Below are positions 9,134-18,755 of a stretch of DNA of 48,419 nt, in pieces. The stretch spans positions 1 to 48,419 of the forward strand of contig JAAXPZ010000020.1 in assembly GCA_012329065.1 (NCBI GenBank), given 5' to 3'. How positions within the stretch are numbered: position 1 is the stretch's first letter; each line of letters begins with the position of its first letter. Under the pieces are notes generated by a model that made no database searches, was not told the DNA's origin, and saw only the letters and a list, made by a program, of their open reading frames with translations. The position numbers and the translations under genes are program-made. The DNA is from Sulfurovum sp. (lineage in GTDB: Bacteria; Campylobacterota; Campylobacteria; Campylobacterales; Sulfurovaceae).

Positions 9134-9211
9134 ATGAGCTACACAATCAATCATAAGCAAAAACAGTTTAACAAAGTAGTCTCTATTCTCCTGCTGTCCT
9201 TATCCCTCTAA
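9134..9211 (+). CDS. Putative leu attenuation leader peptide (leuL-like)
   Basis: A 25-codon ORF lies between the promoter and leuA. It has a textbook ribosome binding site (AAAGGAGAACAG directly before ATG). Its C-terminal half runs V-V-S-I-L-L-L-S-L-S-L and then stops, so five of the last seven residues are Leu, using CTC, CTG, CTG, TTA and CTC, preceded by Ile and two Val. A short peptide packed with codons for the product of the next gene is the hallmark of ribosome-mediated attenuation, as with E. coli leuL. It does not resemble the E. coli peptide otherwise. The TAA at 9209 is the first base of the palindrome at 9209-9226. Homologues in related genomes would settle whether it is conserved. 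Confidence 0.7.
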   Translation: MSYTINHKQKQFNKVVSILLLSLSL

Positions 9212-9226
9212 TCGCCTAGGCGACTA
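9209..9226 (+). promoter_or_regulatory. Leader-RNA palindrome before leuA
   Basis: A perfect 12-nt palindrome TCGCCTAGGCGA (9212-9223), extended by flanking TA/TA pairs around one mismatch, begins at the stop codon of the leader peptide. TAGTC at 9177-9181, inside the leader ORF just before the Ile/Leu codons, can pair with GACTA at 9222-9226, so an alternative fold depending on ribosome position is possible. A second small hairpin, AAGTC/GACTT at 9256-9270, precedes the leuA ribosome binding site. Neither hairpin has a U-run, so any control would be translational or Rho-dependent, or needs a fold not seen here. Confidence 0.4.
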
Positions 9227-9290
9227 ACCCTCCAACAACATATTTTAAGTAAATCAAGTCTTCATGACTTTCAGATCAATAAGGTAAAAG

Positions 9291-10850
9291 ATGAAAAAAG
9301 AAAAAATCATTATTTTTGATACCACGCTAAGAGATGGAGAACAGAGTCCAGGTGCTTCTATGAATACAAGCGAAAAAGTACAGATCGCTTCACAGCTAGA
9401 GAGATTGGGCGTAGATATCATTGAAGCAGGTTTTGCAGCAGCTAGTCCAGGGGACTTTGACGCGATTGACAAAATAGCACAAAGAGTAACAAAGTCTACA
9501 GTCTGCTCACTTGCAAGAGCTATAGATAGCGATATCAAGGTAGCTGCTGGAGCAATAACCAAGGCAGCCAAAAAACGCATACATACCTTTATAGCTACTA
9601 GTCCCATACATATGGAATATAAGCTCAAAATGAAGCCTGACGAGGTGATCAAAAGAGCAGTGAGGGCCGTAGAATATGCTAGAGAGTTTACAGAAGATGT
9701 AGAGTTTAGCTGTGAAGACGCAGGGCGAAGCGATATTTCATTTATGAAAGAGATATGTGACGCCGTCATAGATGCGGGTGCAAGCACTATCAATCTCCCT
9801 GATACTGTCGGTATCCGTATGCCATTTGAGATCGGAGATATGGTTTCACAGATGCATGCACATATGGGTCATAGGGCTATCATATCTGTACATAATCACA
9901 ACGATTTGGGTCTTGCAGTTGCAAACTCACTCGAAGCTATCATGCATGGTGCCAGACAAGTTGAGTGTACGATCAACGGTCTTGGAGAGAGGGCTGGTAA
10001 TGCTGCACTAGAAGAACTTGTGATGGCGATGAAGGTCAGAGAAGATTATTTTGATGCTTTTGAAACAACGATAAACAACAAAGAGATATATCCAGCTAGC
10101 CGACTTATAGCTACTATTACAGGTATCGAACCACAGCCAAACAAAGCAATAGTAGGCAAAAATGCCTTTGCTCATGAAAGTGGTATCCATCAAGATGGTA
10201 TGCTCAAAAACAAAAAGACTTATGAGATATTCTCTCCTGAAGAGATTGGATTAGATCTAGAAGACACTTTGGTGCTTGGCAAACATTCTGGACGAGCTGC
10301 ATTCAAAAGCAAGCTAGAGAAGCTTGGATTTAGCATCAGTGCAGAGGAGCTGAATAATGCTTTTGACCGATTCAAAGAGCTTGCAGACAAAAAGAAAGAT
10401 ATCTATGATGATGATATAAGAGCACTTGTTATCAGCGAAATAGGTAGAGTTGCAAAAACCTATGAACTAGTAGCTATGCAGCTTATGGACTCCACTGGTG
10501 GTGTACCTAGTGCCGCCATCACTATTAGACACGAAGACGAAGAAACTACAGATGCTGGAATTGGCGGTGGTACTATCGATGCTGTATTTAAAACTATAGA
10601 TAGGATCACTGGTCACACAGGGCGACTGCTAGACTACAAGGTCACATCTGTAACCAAAGGCAAAGACGCCCTAGCCAATGTTACCGTCAAAGTAACTTTT
10701 AACGACGACCAGCCTGCCATGATAGGGCATGGTCTTAGCATGGACACTATGCTTGCATCTGCAAAAGCCTATCTTGGAGCATTAAATAGCTATTTGAGCA
10801 TGGAGGGTATGTTGAAAATCAAAGGCGGGGACAGCTCCAAAACGGTATAA
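9291..10850 (+). CDS. leuA: 2-isopropylmalate synthase (LeuA)
   Basis: LeuA condenses 2-ketoisovalerate with acetyl-CoA, the first committed step of leucine synthesis. The 519-residue protein has the HMGL-like TIM barrel with [16 protein letters not shown] near the N-terminus (metal-binding Asp and the RDGEQ signature) and [16 protein letters not shown] (metal-binding His pair). A linker domain follows, then the C-terminal LeuA allosteric domain from about residue 385 with [15 protein letters not shown], where leucine binds for feedback inhibition in the family. The ATG is preceded by AAGG with 6 nt spacing. It stands as a single gene with its own promoter and a Leu-rich leader ORF upstream, so both transcript-level and enzyme-level control by leucine are likely. 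leuBCD are not nearby. Confidence 0.96.
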   Translation: MKKEKIIIFDTTLRDGEQSPGASMNTSEKVQIASQLERLGVDIIEAGFAAASPGDFDAIDKIAQRVTKSTVCSLARAIDSDIKVAAGAITKAAKKRIHTFIATSPIHMEYKLKMKPDEVIKRAVRAVEYAREFTEDVEFSCEDAGRSDISFMKEICDAVIDAGASTINLPDTVGIRMPFEIGDMVSQMHAHMGHRAIISVHNHNDLGLAVANSLEAIMHGARQVECTINGLGERAGNAALEELVMAMKVREDYFDAFETTINNKEIYPASRLIATITGIEPQPNKAIVGKNAFAHESGIHQDGMLKNKKTYEIFSPEEIGLDLEDTLVLGKHSGRAAFKSKLEKLGFSISAEELNNAFDRFKELADKKKDIYDDDIRALVISEIGRVAKTYELVAMQLMDSTGGVPSAAITIRHEDEETTDAGIGGGTIDAVFKTIDRITGHTGRLLDYKVTSVTKGKDALANVTVKVTFNDDQPAMIGHGLSMDTMLASAKAYLGALNSYLSMEGMLKIKGGDSSKTV

Positions 10851-10854
10851 ATCT

Positions 10855-10889
10855 GTTTATGGGCACCCCCTAAGCGGATGCCCATAAAC
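10855..10889 (+). terminator. Hairpin after leuA, possible terminator
   Basis: A perfect 11-bp inverted repeat, GTTTATGGGCA (10855-10865) with TGCCCATAAAC (10879-10889), encloses a 13-nt loop and begins 4 bp after the leuA stop. There is no T-run on the plus strand, so termination would be weak or structure only. Read on the minus strand it contains TTAGGGGGTGCCC, loosely like the other AGGGG hairpins in the window. leuA and serS converge here. Confidence 0.5.
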
Positions 10890-10954
10890 TCAAAATACAA
10901 ATTATGCAATATTATTATCACACTAAGCAAATACCAGATCAAACTTACACAAAT

Positions 10955-10982
10955 GGTAGCCACTCAGGGCTACCCCTACGAG
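10955..10982 (-). repeat. Short intergenic hairpin with CTCGTAGGGGTA box, after serS
   Basis: Immediately after the serS stop codon, the minus strand reads CTCGTAGGGGTA (10982-10971) and then folds as GGTAGCC/GGCTACC (7 bp, 10955-10974) with a 6-nt loop. The same 12-nt box occurs on the plus strand at 44865-44876 as part of another hairpin. It may act as the serS terminator, although no strong T-run follows. The 60 bp between this and the leuA hairpin hold nothing recognised except AAACTTACACAA at 10941-10952, which recurs at 34414-34425. Confidence 0.5.
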
Positions 10983-12227
10983 TTACATATACTTTTTTAA
11001 TACCTCAGGGATCTCTATACTACCATCTTCATTTTGATAATTCTCCATAATGGCCACGATCGTTCTGCCTACTGCCAGTGCGGAGCCGTTGAGTGTATGC
11101 ACTAGCTTGTTCTTTTTGCCATCTTTATAGCGAATCTTAGCACGCCGTGCTTGGAAATCTCTAGTATTAGATATAGAGCTTATCTCTCTATACTTGCCCT
11201 GCCCTGGCAACCATACCTCCAGATCTGTAGTCTTGGCTGCCGAAAAGCCAAGATCTCCAGTACAAAGCTCAACTACCCTATGAGGCAAGCCGAGTGCAGT
11301 AAGTATATCAGAAGCATTTGCTACCATCAGGTCAAATACTTCATCTGATCTATCTGGATGAGTGATGGCTACCATCTCTACCTTGTTGAACTGGTGTTGC
11401 CTAATGATCCCTCTGGTATCTCGTCCTGCTGAGCCTGCCTCTTTTCTAAAACATGGTGTGTATCCCGTCATCAATAAAGGAAGTTCAGACTCTGGGAGTA
11501 TCTCATTATTATACATATTGGTTAATGGTACTTCAGCTGTAGGGATCAGATATAAATCTTCATCACAGATTTTAAACTGATCATTTTGAAACTTTGGCAA
11601 CTGTCCTGTACTCAACATCATGGCTGTGTTATTTAAAAACGGTACGGAGTATTCTGTAAAACCTTTGTCTCTATTGGTATCGAGGAAGAAGTTTATAAGT
11701 GCTCTTTCCAACCTAGATGCCTCACCTTTGAGGATAGAAAAACGGCTCTTTGCCAGCTTCACCCCTCTCTCAAAATCTATCCAACCGTTTCTCTCAGCCA
11801 AATCCCAATGTTCCAGTGGCTTAAAATCAAAACTTATTGGCTCTAAAACCTTACGAAGCTCTACATTGTCCTCTTCATATGCTCCCTCTGGCACAGAATC
11901 ATCAGGAAAGTTGGGTATCCCAAGTGCCAGCTCATAGAGTGTAGCCTCCGCCTCTCTAGCAGATTCTTGCAGAGGAATCATGGCTGCTTTGTTGGCATCT
12001 ACTTTTGCTTTGAGCTCTACTATATCTCTGCCCTCTCGTTTATACTGACCAAAAAGTTTGGACATACTGTTTTGCTCCGCCTGAGCAGTTTCAAGTTCTT
12101 GATTGGCTTTCTTGAGTTCTGCAAATAGGACTTGAAGCTTTTTTAGTGTTTGGACATCGACACTTTTTCTTCTAAGCTTTTGGCTAGCTTCATCAAAATT
12201 GCTTTGGAGGTATTTTAGATCGATCAT
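10983..12227 (-). CDS. serS: Seryl-tRNA synthetase (SerS)
   Basis: SerS charges tRNA-Ser (and tRNA-Sec). The 414-residue protein has the N-terminal two-helix coiled-coil arm that grips the long tRNA variable arm (about residues 25-100, rich in Lys, Glu, Gln), then the class II catalytic core. Motif 2 is seen as [19 protein letters not shown], followed by the family HQFNKVEM, and motif 3 as [19 protein letters not shown] with the invariant Arg. Length and motifs are normal. The ATG is preceded by a TATAAT box on the minus strand at 12260-12265 about 30 bp upstream, so it has its own promoter downstream of the terminator of the Ig lipoprotein. Confidence 0.97.
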   Translation of the reverse strand: MIDLKYLQSNFDEASQKLRRKSVDVQTLKKLQVLFAELKKANQELETAQAEQNSMSKLFGQYKREGRDIVELKAKVDANKAAMIPLQESAREAEATLYELALGIPNFPDDSVPEGAYEEDNVELRKVLEPISFDFKPLEHWDLAERNGWIDFERGVKLAKSRFSILKGEASRLERALINFFLDTNRDKGFTEYSVPFLNNTAMMLSTGQLPKFQNDQFKICDEDLYLIPTAEVPLTNMYNNEILPESELPLLMTGYTPCFRKEAGSAGRDTRGIIRQHQFNKVEMVAITHPDRSDEVFDLMVANASDILTALGLPHRVVELCTGDLGFSAAKTTDLEVWLPGQGKYREISSISNTRDFQARRAKIRYKDGKKNKLVHTLNGSALAVGRTIVAIMENYQNEDGSIEIPEVLKKYM

Positions 12228-12299
12228 TTTGTTTGCCTAGATTATGAAATATTTATGAGATTATAGTGGAAAGATTGAAAAATCTTGCTTGAAATAAAT

Positions 12300-12317
12300 G
12301 CAGGGGCAAACCCCTGC
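12300..12317 (-). terminator. Terminator hairpin after the Ig-repeat lipoprotein gene
   Basis: GCAGGGG and CCCCTGC form a perfect 7-bp stem around a 4-nt loop, starting 6 bp beyond the stop codon of the lipoprotein gene. On the minus strand it is followed by ATTTATTT, a modest U-rich tail. It separates the lipoprotein unit from the serS promoter and shares the CAGGGG core with the other short hairpins. Confidence 0.65.
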
Positions 12318-12323
12318 TGACTA

Positions 12324-15300
12324 CTAATGTGTATTTACACCAGTGAATTCAGATCTTGTATTGATACCCTCTATAGCAAATGTGCAGTCTTTATCTGCAG
12401 GTGCAGTGAGTGTAAAAATTATTTTTGCAGCACCGTAGCATGTCCTAGCATCGTATAGATTAGTACTATCATCAATGCTGTATCCGCATGTGCTACCAGA
12501 CTTTATTCTCCATCCAAATTTACCATTAATGTACCACTCGGATGCATTCTCGTGATGTATGGCAAAAGATTGGCCTGCTCTAGTTTTACCTTTAGGGATA
12601 CTATATCCATTCTCTGGTACTGGTACTAATCCATTACCTCGCAATGTATGCTTCTTGGCTTCTCCAATTCTTCCAGTTGTATTATTATCAGCCTGGAATC
12701 CAGTGAGGTTAACCCACACCATGATATTCTTACCTGTCAGATGATAGTCATACTCAAACTCTATCAATACATGACCATTCTCGTCTATCTGATAACTTTT
12801 TGATTTCATATTTCCCACATACTCTCTCTGGTCTGGTTCGCACAGGTCTTGTCTGTTGTTGTGTCCTACAGCAAAACCAAGGTCTGATCTTGTGATACCA
12901 TAATAGTCATCTTTGAGCGTTAATACTTGACTGGCTATGGAATCAAGGTCCCATTTACCAAGTGACTCATATACATACCCTGCACCAAACACAACTAGTC
13001 TGTCGTTGTTGATATCCACATGATTGAACACATCAGTGGTTGTTGTAAATTGTGCCTTGTTCCCACCGATTGCCTCAAGTTCTCCTCTTGGATCATTCGT
13101 GCCATGCCATAACCTTGGAGATATTACTGTTCTGGTTCCTGTGGGGCTACTTCCATCTACGGCATATTCGACAATTGCCCCTGTAGCGATATAAGGCTTG
13201 GTATTTACTGGATTATTATAAGCATCTGTTACAGTGACAGCAAACTTCTCAGTATATTTTGCAACTGTGGTGTTATGCTCAACACCTGTATAAGAAATAC
13301 TCATAGCCGTCGGTGGACCCGAGAGAACAACGATATTCATTGTTATCTTTCGAGAACCTACAGCGCCATTCGCATCAGTAAAGTTGACCTCTATCTCAAT
13401 AGGTAATAATCCAGAAAGTGTATTTGTTTTGACTGAAAACGACTTGCTGTTTATTGCATCATTTCCGCTAAATGTAAGCGTAGTAACTTCATTTCCACTT
13501 GAAGCATCCACTGATTTTCCAACCAATGAGTTTTGACTTATGATTGTAATGTTGTTGATACTGGCATCATCTATCAATGTGCCTTGGTCATCTTTTAGAT
13601 AAAGTGTAAATGTTTTTAGTTTATTTAAATCCATTGTCTGCTTACCATCAGAGCTAGATGTGCTCAGGAGATAGTTTGCAGGTATATATCCTGCCTGTAG
13701 ATTATAGATTGCAACAACCTGCTCTTTTTGTGTTGGATTGTTTTCATGAAAGAACTGGAAAGTAGCGCTCATCTCACCGCTGTCTATGAGTGCCTGTAAA
13801 TCTTGTGGTCCTGTATAGTTAAATACAGCCTTGCCGTTGCTACCCACTGCCACAGTATATGCTGAGAAGCTGCCTACATCTACACCTTGAGTCACATGAC
13901 TTGGCAAGGATACCTTGACATTTCCTGCCGTATATGGTGTATTGGTGCCTTGCTCAAATACCTGTACTTCTATTTGTATATTTTGACTATTTTGTGTGAT
14001 ATTTAGCTCTTTATAATTATGAGATATTACGACAATTGGCACAGAAATATTTTCATCAATTTTATCAAATTTTATCGTTATATTCTTCTCCACAGTAAGA
14101 TAGTCACTTAAAAAGAGTTTGACCGTCGTACTATTGCCATCAACATCAGCCACACTGCGTGGTGCCTTATATGTAAATGTTGCCCTACCACTAGCATCTG
14201 TCTTAATTGTAGAGGCACTGACTATAGCACCATATTTCACATCAGATATGGCAGTAATGCTCACATCTACATCTTTGACTCCCACAGCACTTTGATCAAT
14301 CACTACTGCAGAGATGGTTCTGATCTCATTGTCTGTGTTTACCGTTAATGGTGTGGTTGTACTAGTGAGGCTGTATTGGCTTCCACCACCCACTGGTGGT
14401 GAAACTACTATAGTGATATTTTCGGTAATCGTATTCCCATTACTGTCTTCATATCTAACTGTTGCAATAGCACTTCCTGTAGTTAGTGTTACTGCTGACT
14501 TATATGTAAATACTGCTCTACCTCCTGCATCTGTCGATACACTGGCTGGAGTGATAGCTCCATATATATTTGAGATTGCAGAGATACTTACCATCTGACT
14601 AGCAACACCTACTCCTGTTGTATTATTGATAAGATCAACAGAAATCGCATACTCAGTATTTGCTGCAGTGACATTTAAATCTGTTGCATTTATAAATCCA
14701 TACTGTGCTCCACCACCTGTTGGGGCTACGGTAGTTATAGTTACTATTTTACTTATTGTATTACCCTTATCGTCTCTGAAACTGATTGTTGCAGCTTCAG
14801 ATCCGTTCATAAGTACTGATGGTGCAATGTATGGAAAAGTCGCTTTTCCTGCACTATCTGTTGTAACCGTTGAAGCATTAATATTTCCATAGGCTGAGTT
14901 GATTGTAGTAATACTAACATCTTTGCCTGATGCACCAATACCTGTATTTATATCTATCAGATGAGCACTTATATCTTTTGTACTGTCTGGTGCTGTCACT
15001 ACAATACTTGTTTCATTGATGAGACTATATTGGCTTCCACCGCCACCGCCTACAGAGCTGAACTTCAGAGTAATGTTCTGGGAAATTATAGTATTATTCT
15101 CGTCATTGGTTAGTTCAATGGCAACTGAAGTGCCATTGACAGGTAGTATAGTAGGAGAACTATATTCAAATACCGCATAACCATCAGAACCTGTTGTAGT
15201 AGTCGGGTTTTTAATCTCTCCAAATTTTCTATCAAATGGCTTGACTTTGACCTCTTTGCCACTAGTGGCATAACCGTCTTCTAGTACCTGTACCTTAATC

Positions 15301-15830
15301 TCATACTCATAGTTTGCTTGAGTGATCTGCATAGGTGTAGTAGCATTGAAGAAACCATTGACTGGAGCTGCTGCACCTCCGCCGCCAGATCCGCCACTGC
15401 CAGATGCTGCACTATCATATACAATCGTCTCCACCTTGCTTCGATCACCCTGTGATGTTACTTGTGTAAATCCTACCTCGTATCCAGTAGGGGTGCAGCT
15501 GTTTTTAAATGTACCCGAAAACTGTACGGATCTCATAGAGCCTACACCGCCTTTCATCTCAAAAGCATCAGGCAAATCAACACTTTCAACTTCACATCCA
15601 CCAACGCTAAGAAGCTTAAAGTCTCTCAATGTCAACTTGTAATCACTAGAGAGTTTTTTTATAAAATCCACACTAAGATTAAAGTCTTTTCCAGTAGCAC
15701 TTATAGAGGTATCCATTGCAATACTTTTATTGGAAGGGCCTTCATTGCCATCTGGATTGTCATTACTTCCACACCCACCAAGCATCAAAACCAATGATGC
15801 AAAAAACGCAAACAATGCCTGCTTTTTCAT
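12324..15830 (-). CDS. Very large Ig-like repeat surface lipoprotein
   Basis: The 1168-residue protein starts with a lipoprotein signal peptide (KKQALFAFFASLVLMLGGC, lipid-modified Cys at about residue 20). After a beta-rich N-terminal domain and a Gly/Ser/Ala linker near residues 146-155 come at least four roughly 105-residue Ig-like modules. Three of them open with GGGSQY or GGGAQY and contain V.I..I...YG.I....V.TD..G.A.F.Y, the pattern of invasin/intimin Big_1 domains. Further beta-rich segments follow, then a C-terminal region of about 300 residues rich in Trp, Asn, Gly and Tyr with several Cys near the end, which I do not recognise. The start has AGGGAG upstream. The gene sits 32 bp after the small outer-membrane barrel gene, so the two are probably cotranscribed. 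Adhesion or surface-layer function is an inference; there is no intimin-type barrel in the protein itself. Confidence 0.75.
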   Translation of the reverse strand: MKKQALFAFFASLVLMLGGCGSNDNPDGNEGPSNKSIAMDTSISATGKDFNLSVDFIKKLSSDYKLTLRDFKLLSVGGCEVESVDLPDAFEMKGGVGSMRSVQFSGTFKNSCTPTGYEVGFTQVTSQGDRSKVETIVYDSAASGSGGSGGGGAAAPVNGFFNATTPMQITQANYEYEIKVQVLEDGYATSGKEVKVKPFDRKFGEIKNPTTTTGSDGYAVFEYSSPTILPVNGTSVAIELTNDENNTIISQNITLKFSSVGGGGGSQYSLINETSIVVTAPDSTKDISAHLIDINTGIGASGKDVSITTINSAYGNINASTVTTDSAGKATFPYIAPSVLMNGSEAATISFRDDKGNTISKIVTITTVAPTGGGAQYGFINATDLNVTAANTEYAISVDLINNTTGVGVASQMVSISAISNIYGAITPASVSTDAGGRAVFTYKSAVTLTTGSAIATVRYEDSNGNTITENITIVVSPPVGGGSQYSLTSTTTPLTVNTDNEIRTISAVVIDQSAVGVKDVDVSITAISDVKYGAIVSASTIKTDASGRATFTYKAPRSVADVDGNSTTVKLFLSDYLTVEKNITIKFDKIDENISVPIVVISHNYKELNITQNSQNIQIEVQVFEQGTNTPYTAGNVKVSLPSHVTQGVDVGSFSAYTVAVGSNGKAVFNYTGPQDLQALIDSGEMSATFQFFHENNPTQKEQVVAIYNLQAGYIPANYLLSTSSSDGKQTMDLNKLKTFTLYLKDDQGTLIDDASINNITIISQNSLVGKSVDASSGNEVTTLTFSGNDAINSKSFSVKTNTLSGLLPIEIEVNFTDANGAVGSRKITMNIVVLSGPPTAMSISYTGVEHNTTVAKYTEKFAVTVTDAYNNPVNTKPYIATGAIVEYAVDGSSPTGTRTVISPRLWHGTNDPRGELEAIGGNKAQFTTTTDVFNHVDINNDRLVVFGAGYVYESLGKWDLDSIASQVLTLKDDYYGITRSDLGFAVGHNNRQDLCEPDQREYVGNMKSKSYQIDENGHVLIEFEYDYHLTGKNIMVWVNLTGFQADNNTTGRIGEAKKHTLRGNGLVPVPENGYSIPKGKTRAGQSFAIHHENASEWYINGKFGWRIKSGSTCGYSIDDSTNLYDARTCYGAAKIIFTLTAPADKDCTFAIEGINTRSEFTGVNTH

Positions 15831-15862
15831 CCTAACTCCCTGTTGTTTTTATAATTACTTCT

Positions 15863-16417
15863 CTAGTAGAGATAGTTGATACCAAATGCTACATTACCGA
15901 TATGATCAAGTTCATCAAATGTCGTTACAGAGTATCTGTATGCCAAATCAAAATCGATATCTTGTGTCACAGACGCAGTAAAGCCAGCCTGACCACCATA
16001 AGTGAAACCGTTTTCATCAGCTGTGCCTCCCTCGTAGTTTATATAGCCACCATTGATACCGATATAAGGTCTAAATGCTGTTGTACTAAAATTAGAAGGT
16101 GAGACGAAATAATCCACCTGAATCAACGCTCGCTCGTAAGTCTGCACATCTTTACTAAAATAGTCAATCATCACCATAGAACGCCATTGCATATTTTGTG
16201 CACCTAATCGAATACCGATTGATGCTCCTGTGGCACTATGGTTAGGGTCATATAGGGGAGTGCCGGACTTATCTATATCGCCCTGAACCATTGTTCCGCC
16301 TATCTCCACCCCAACAAATACTTCACTCTCTTCACTGATCTGCCTAGTATCATCACCTGCACTGACAAATGAACTCATACCAAGTACCAAAACTGTTGTT
16401 ATAGCTTTCTTAAACAT
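15863..16417 (-). CDS. Small outer-membrane beta-barrel protein
   Basis: This 184-residue protein has a clear Sec signal peptide (MFKKAITTVLVLGMSSFVSA, cleavage after SA) followed by alternating amphipathic beta-strands with many Gly and aromatic residues. It ends in a strand with C-terminal Tyr (NVAFGINYLY), the signature recognised by the BAM machine. It resembles the eight-stranded OmpA-barrel/OMP_b-brl family. There is no peptidoglycan-binding domain. An AAGGAG ribosome binding site precedes the ATG, and a TATAGT box lies about 40 bp upstream. It is the first gene of a probable two-gene unit with the giant Ig lipoprotein, suggesting the two act together at the cell surface. Specific function unknown. 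Confidence 0.75.
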   Translation of the reverse strand: MFKKAITTVLVLGMSSFVSAGDDTRQISEESEVFVGVEIGGTMVQGDIDKSGTPLYDPNHSATGASIGIRLGAQNMQWRSMVMIDYFSKDVQTYERALIQVDYFVSPSNFSTTAFRPYIGINGGYINYEGGTADENGFTYGGQAGFTASVTQDIDFDLAYRYSVTTFDELDHIGNVAFGINYLY

Positions 16418-16540
16418 TGCAACACTCCTTGTTTTATCTCTTGTAGTTTTACACTATATGGCGTAGCATAACATATTGTCATATTAATAAATCTTAAAAT
16501 ATTGAAATATTGTAGTTTTTTGTAGTTTTAGGCATCAAAG

Positions 16541-16617
16541 TGGTAGCAAGAGGGGAACTCGAATCCCCGACCTCCGGCTTATGAGACCAGCGCTCTAACC
16601 AGCTGAGCTACCTTGCC
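16541..16617 (-). tRNA. tRNA-Met (anticodon CAT)
   Basis: Seventy-seven bases on the minus strand fold as a tRNA. The acceptor stem is GGCAAGG/TCTTGCT with G-U at both ends, the D arm is GCTC-AGCTGGTTA-GAGC, the anticodon arm CTGGT-CTCATAA-GCCGG, and the T arm GGGGA-TTCGAGT-TCCCC. CCA is encoded. The anticodon CAT is at 16581-16583. Acceptor bases pair at 1-72 as G-U, so it is not an initiator (which has an unpaired C1). Elongator Met is the likely identity; a lysidine-modified tRNA-Ile2 has the same anticodon and cannot be fully excluded. It stands alone between the barrel gene and the groE promoter. Confidence 0.93.
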
Positions 16618-16689
16618 ACTTTATAAAAGAGACGAAATTTTAGCAAATTATTTATTAAATCAAGTTTATATATAAAAATACGATTTTTA

Positions 16690-16718
16690 TTGACATTTTT
16701 AGAAAATATGACTAAAAT
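16690..16718 (+). promoter_or_regulatory. groESL promoter
   Basis: TTGACA at 16690-16695 and TAAAAT at 16713-16718 are separated by exactly 17 bp, a near-consensus sigma70 promoter about 42 bp upstream of groES. A full -35 box is unusual for this group. No CIRCE inverted repeat (TTAGCACTC-N9-GAGTGCTAA) is visible, so HrcA control through CIRCE is not indicated here. Confidence 0.75.
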
Positions 16719-16759
16719 ACTACTCCAGAAACAAATTTTAATTAAACAAAGGAGAAGTA

Positions 16760-17026
16760 ATGACTTTTCAACCATTAGGAAATAGGGTATTAGTCGAGAG
16801 AGAAGAAGAGGTCACAACAACAGCTTCAGGCATTATCATCCCAGATACAGCGACAGAAAAGCCTCTTCAAGGCAAAGCTATCGCAACTGGTAAAGATGCT
16901 AAAGAAGAGGGTATCAACGATGGCGATACGGTTGTGTTTGGTAAATACGGCGGCACAGAAATCACACTTGATGGAACAGAATACCTTATACTCAGTAGTG
17001 ATGATATTCTAGGTATTATAAAATAG
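16760..17026 (+). CDS. groS: Co-chaperonin GroES
   Basis: GroES is the heptameric lid of the GroEL folding chamber. The 88-residue length is slightly shorter than the E. coli protein. Visible family features are [15 protein letters not shown] at the N-terminus, the mobile loop [19 protein letters not shown] (which docks to GroEL with its IIIP hydrophobic tripeptide), [13 protein letters not shown] and the C-terminal ILGII. The ribosome binding site AAAGGAG is strong. groEL follows 72 bp downstream in the same transcript. Confidence 0.97.
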   Translation: MTFQPLGNRVLVEREEEVTTTASGIIIPDTATEKPLQGKAIATGKDAKEEGINDGDTVVFGKYGGTEITLDGTEYLILSSDDILGIIK

Positions 17027-17095
17027 TACAACAACAGGGGTCTTATTTAGATATCTGACTCCATAATTATAAAACAATATTATATAAAAGGATAG

Positions 17096-18745
<1,650 letters not shown>

Positions 18746-18755
18746 AACTACATCA

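Noticed and set aside
9209-9226. Palindrome before leuA as an intrinsic terminator
   Set aside because: There is no T-run after it and the stem is only about 4 bp once a loop is allowed, so it is reported as a leader structure instead.
16541-16617. Initiator tRNA-fMet or tRNA-Ile2 for the CAT tRNA
   Set aside because: Initiator is excluded by the paired first acceptor position; Ile2 is less likely because the arms look like elongator Met, though it is not ruled out.
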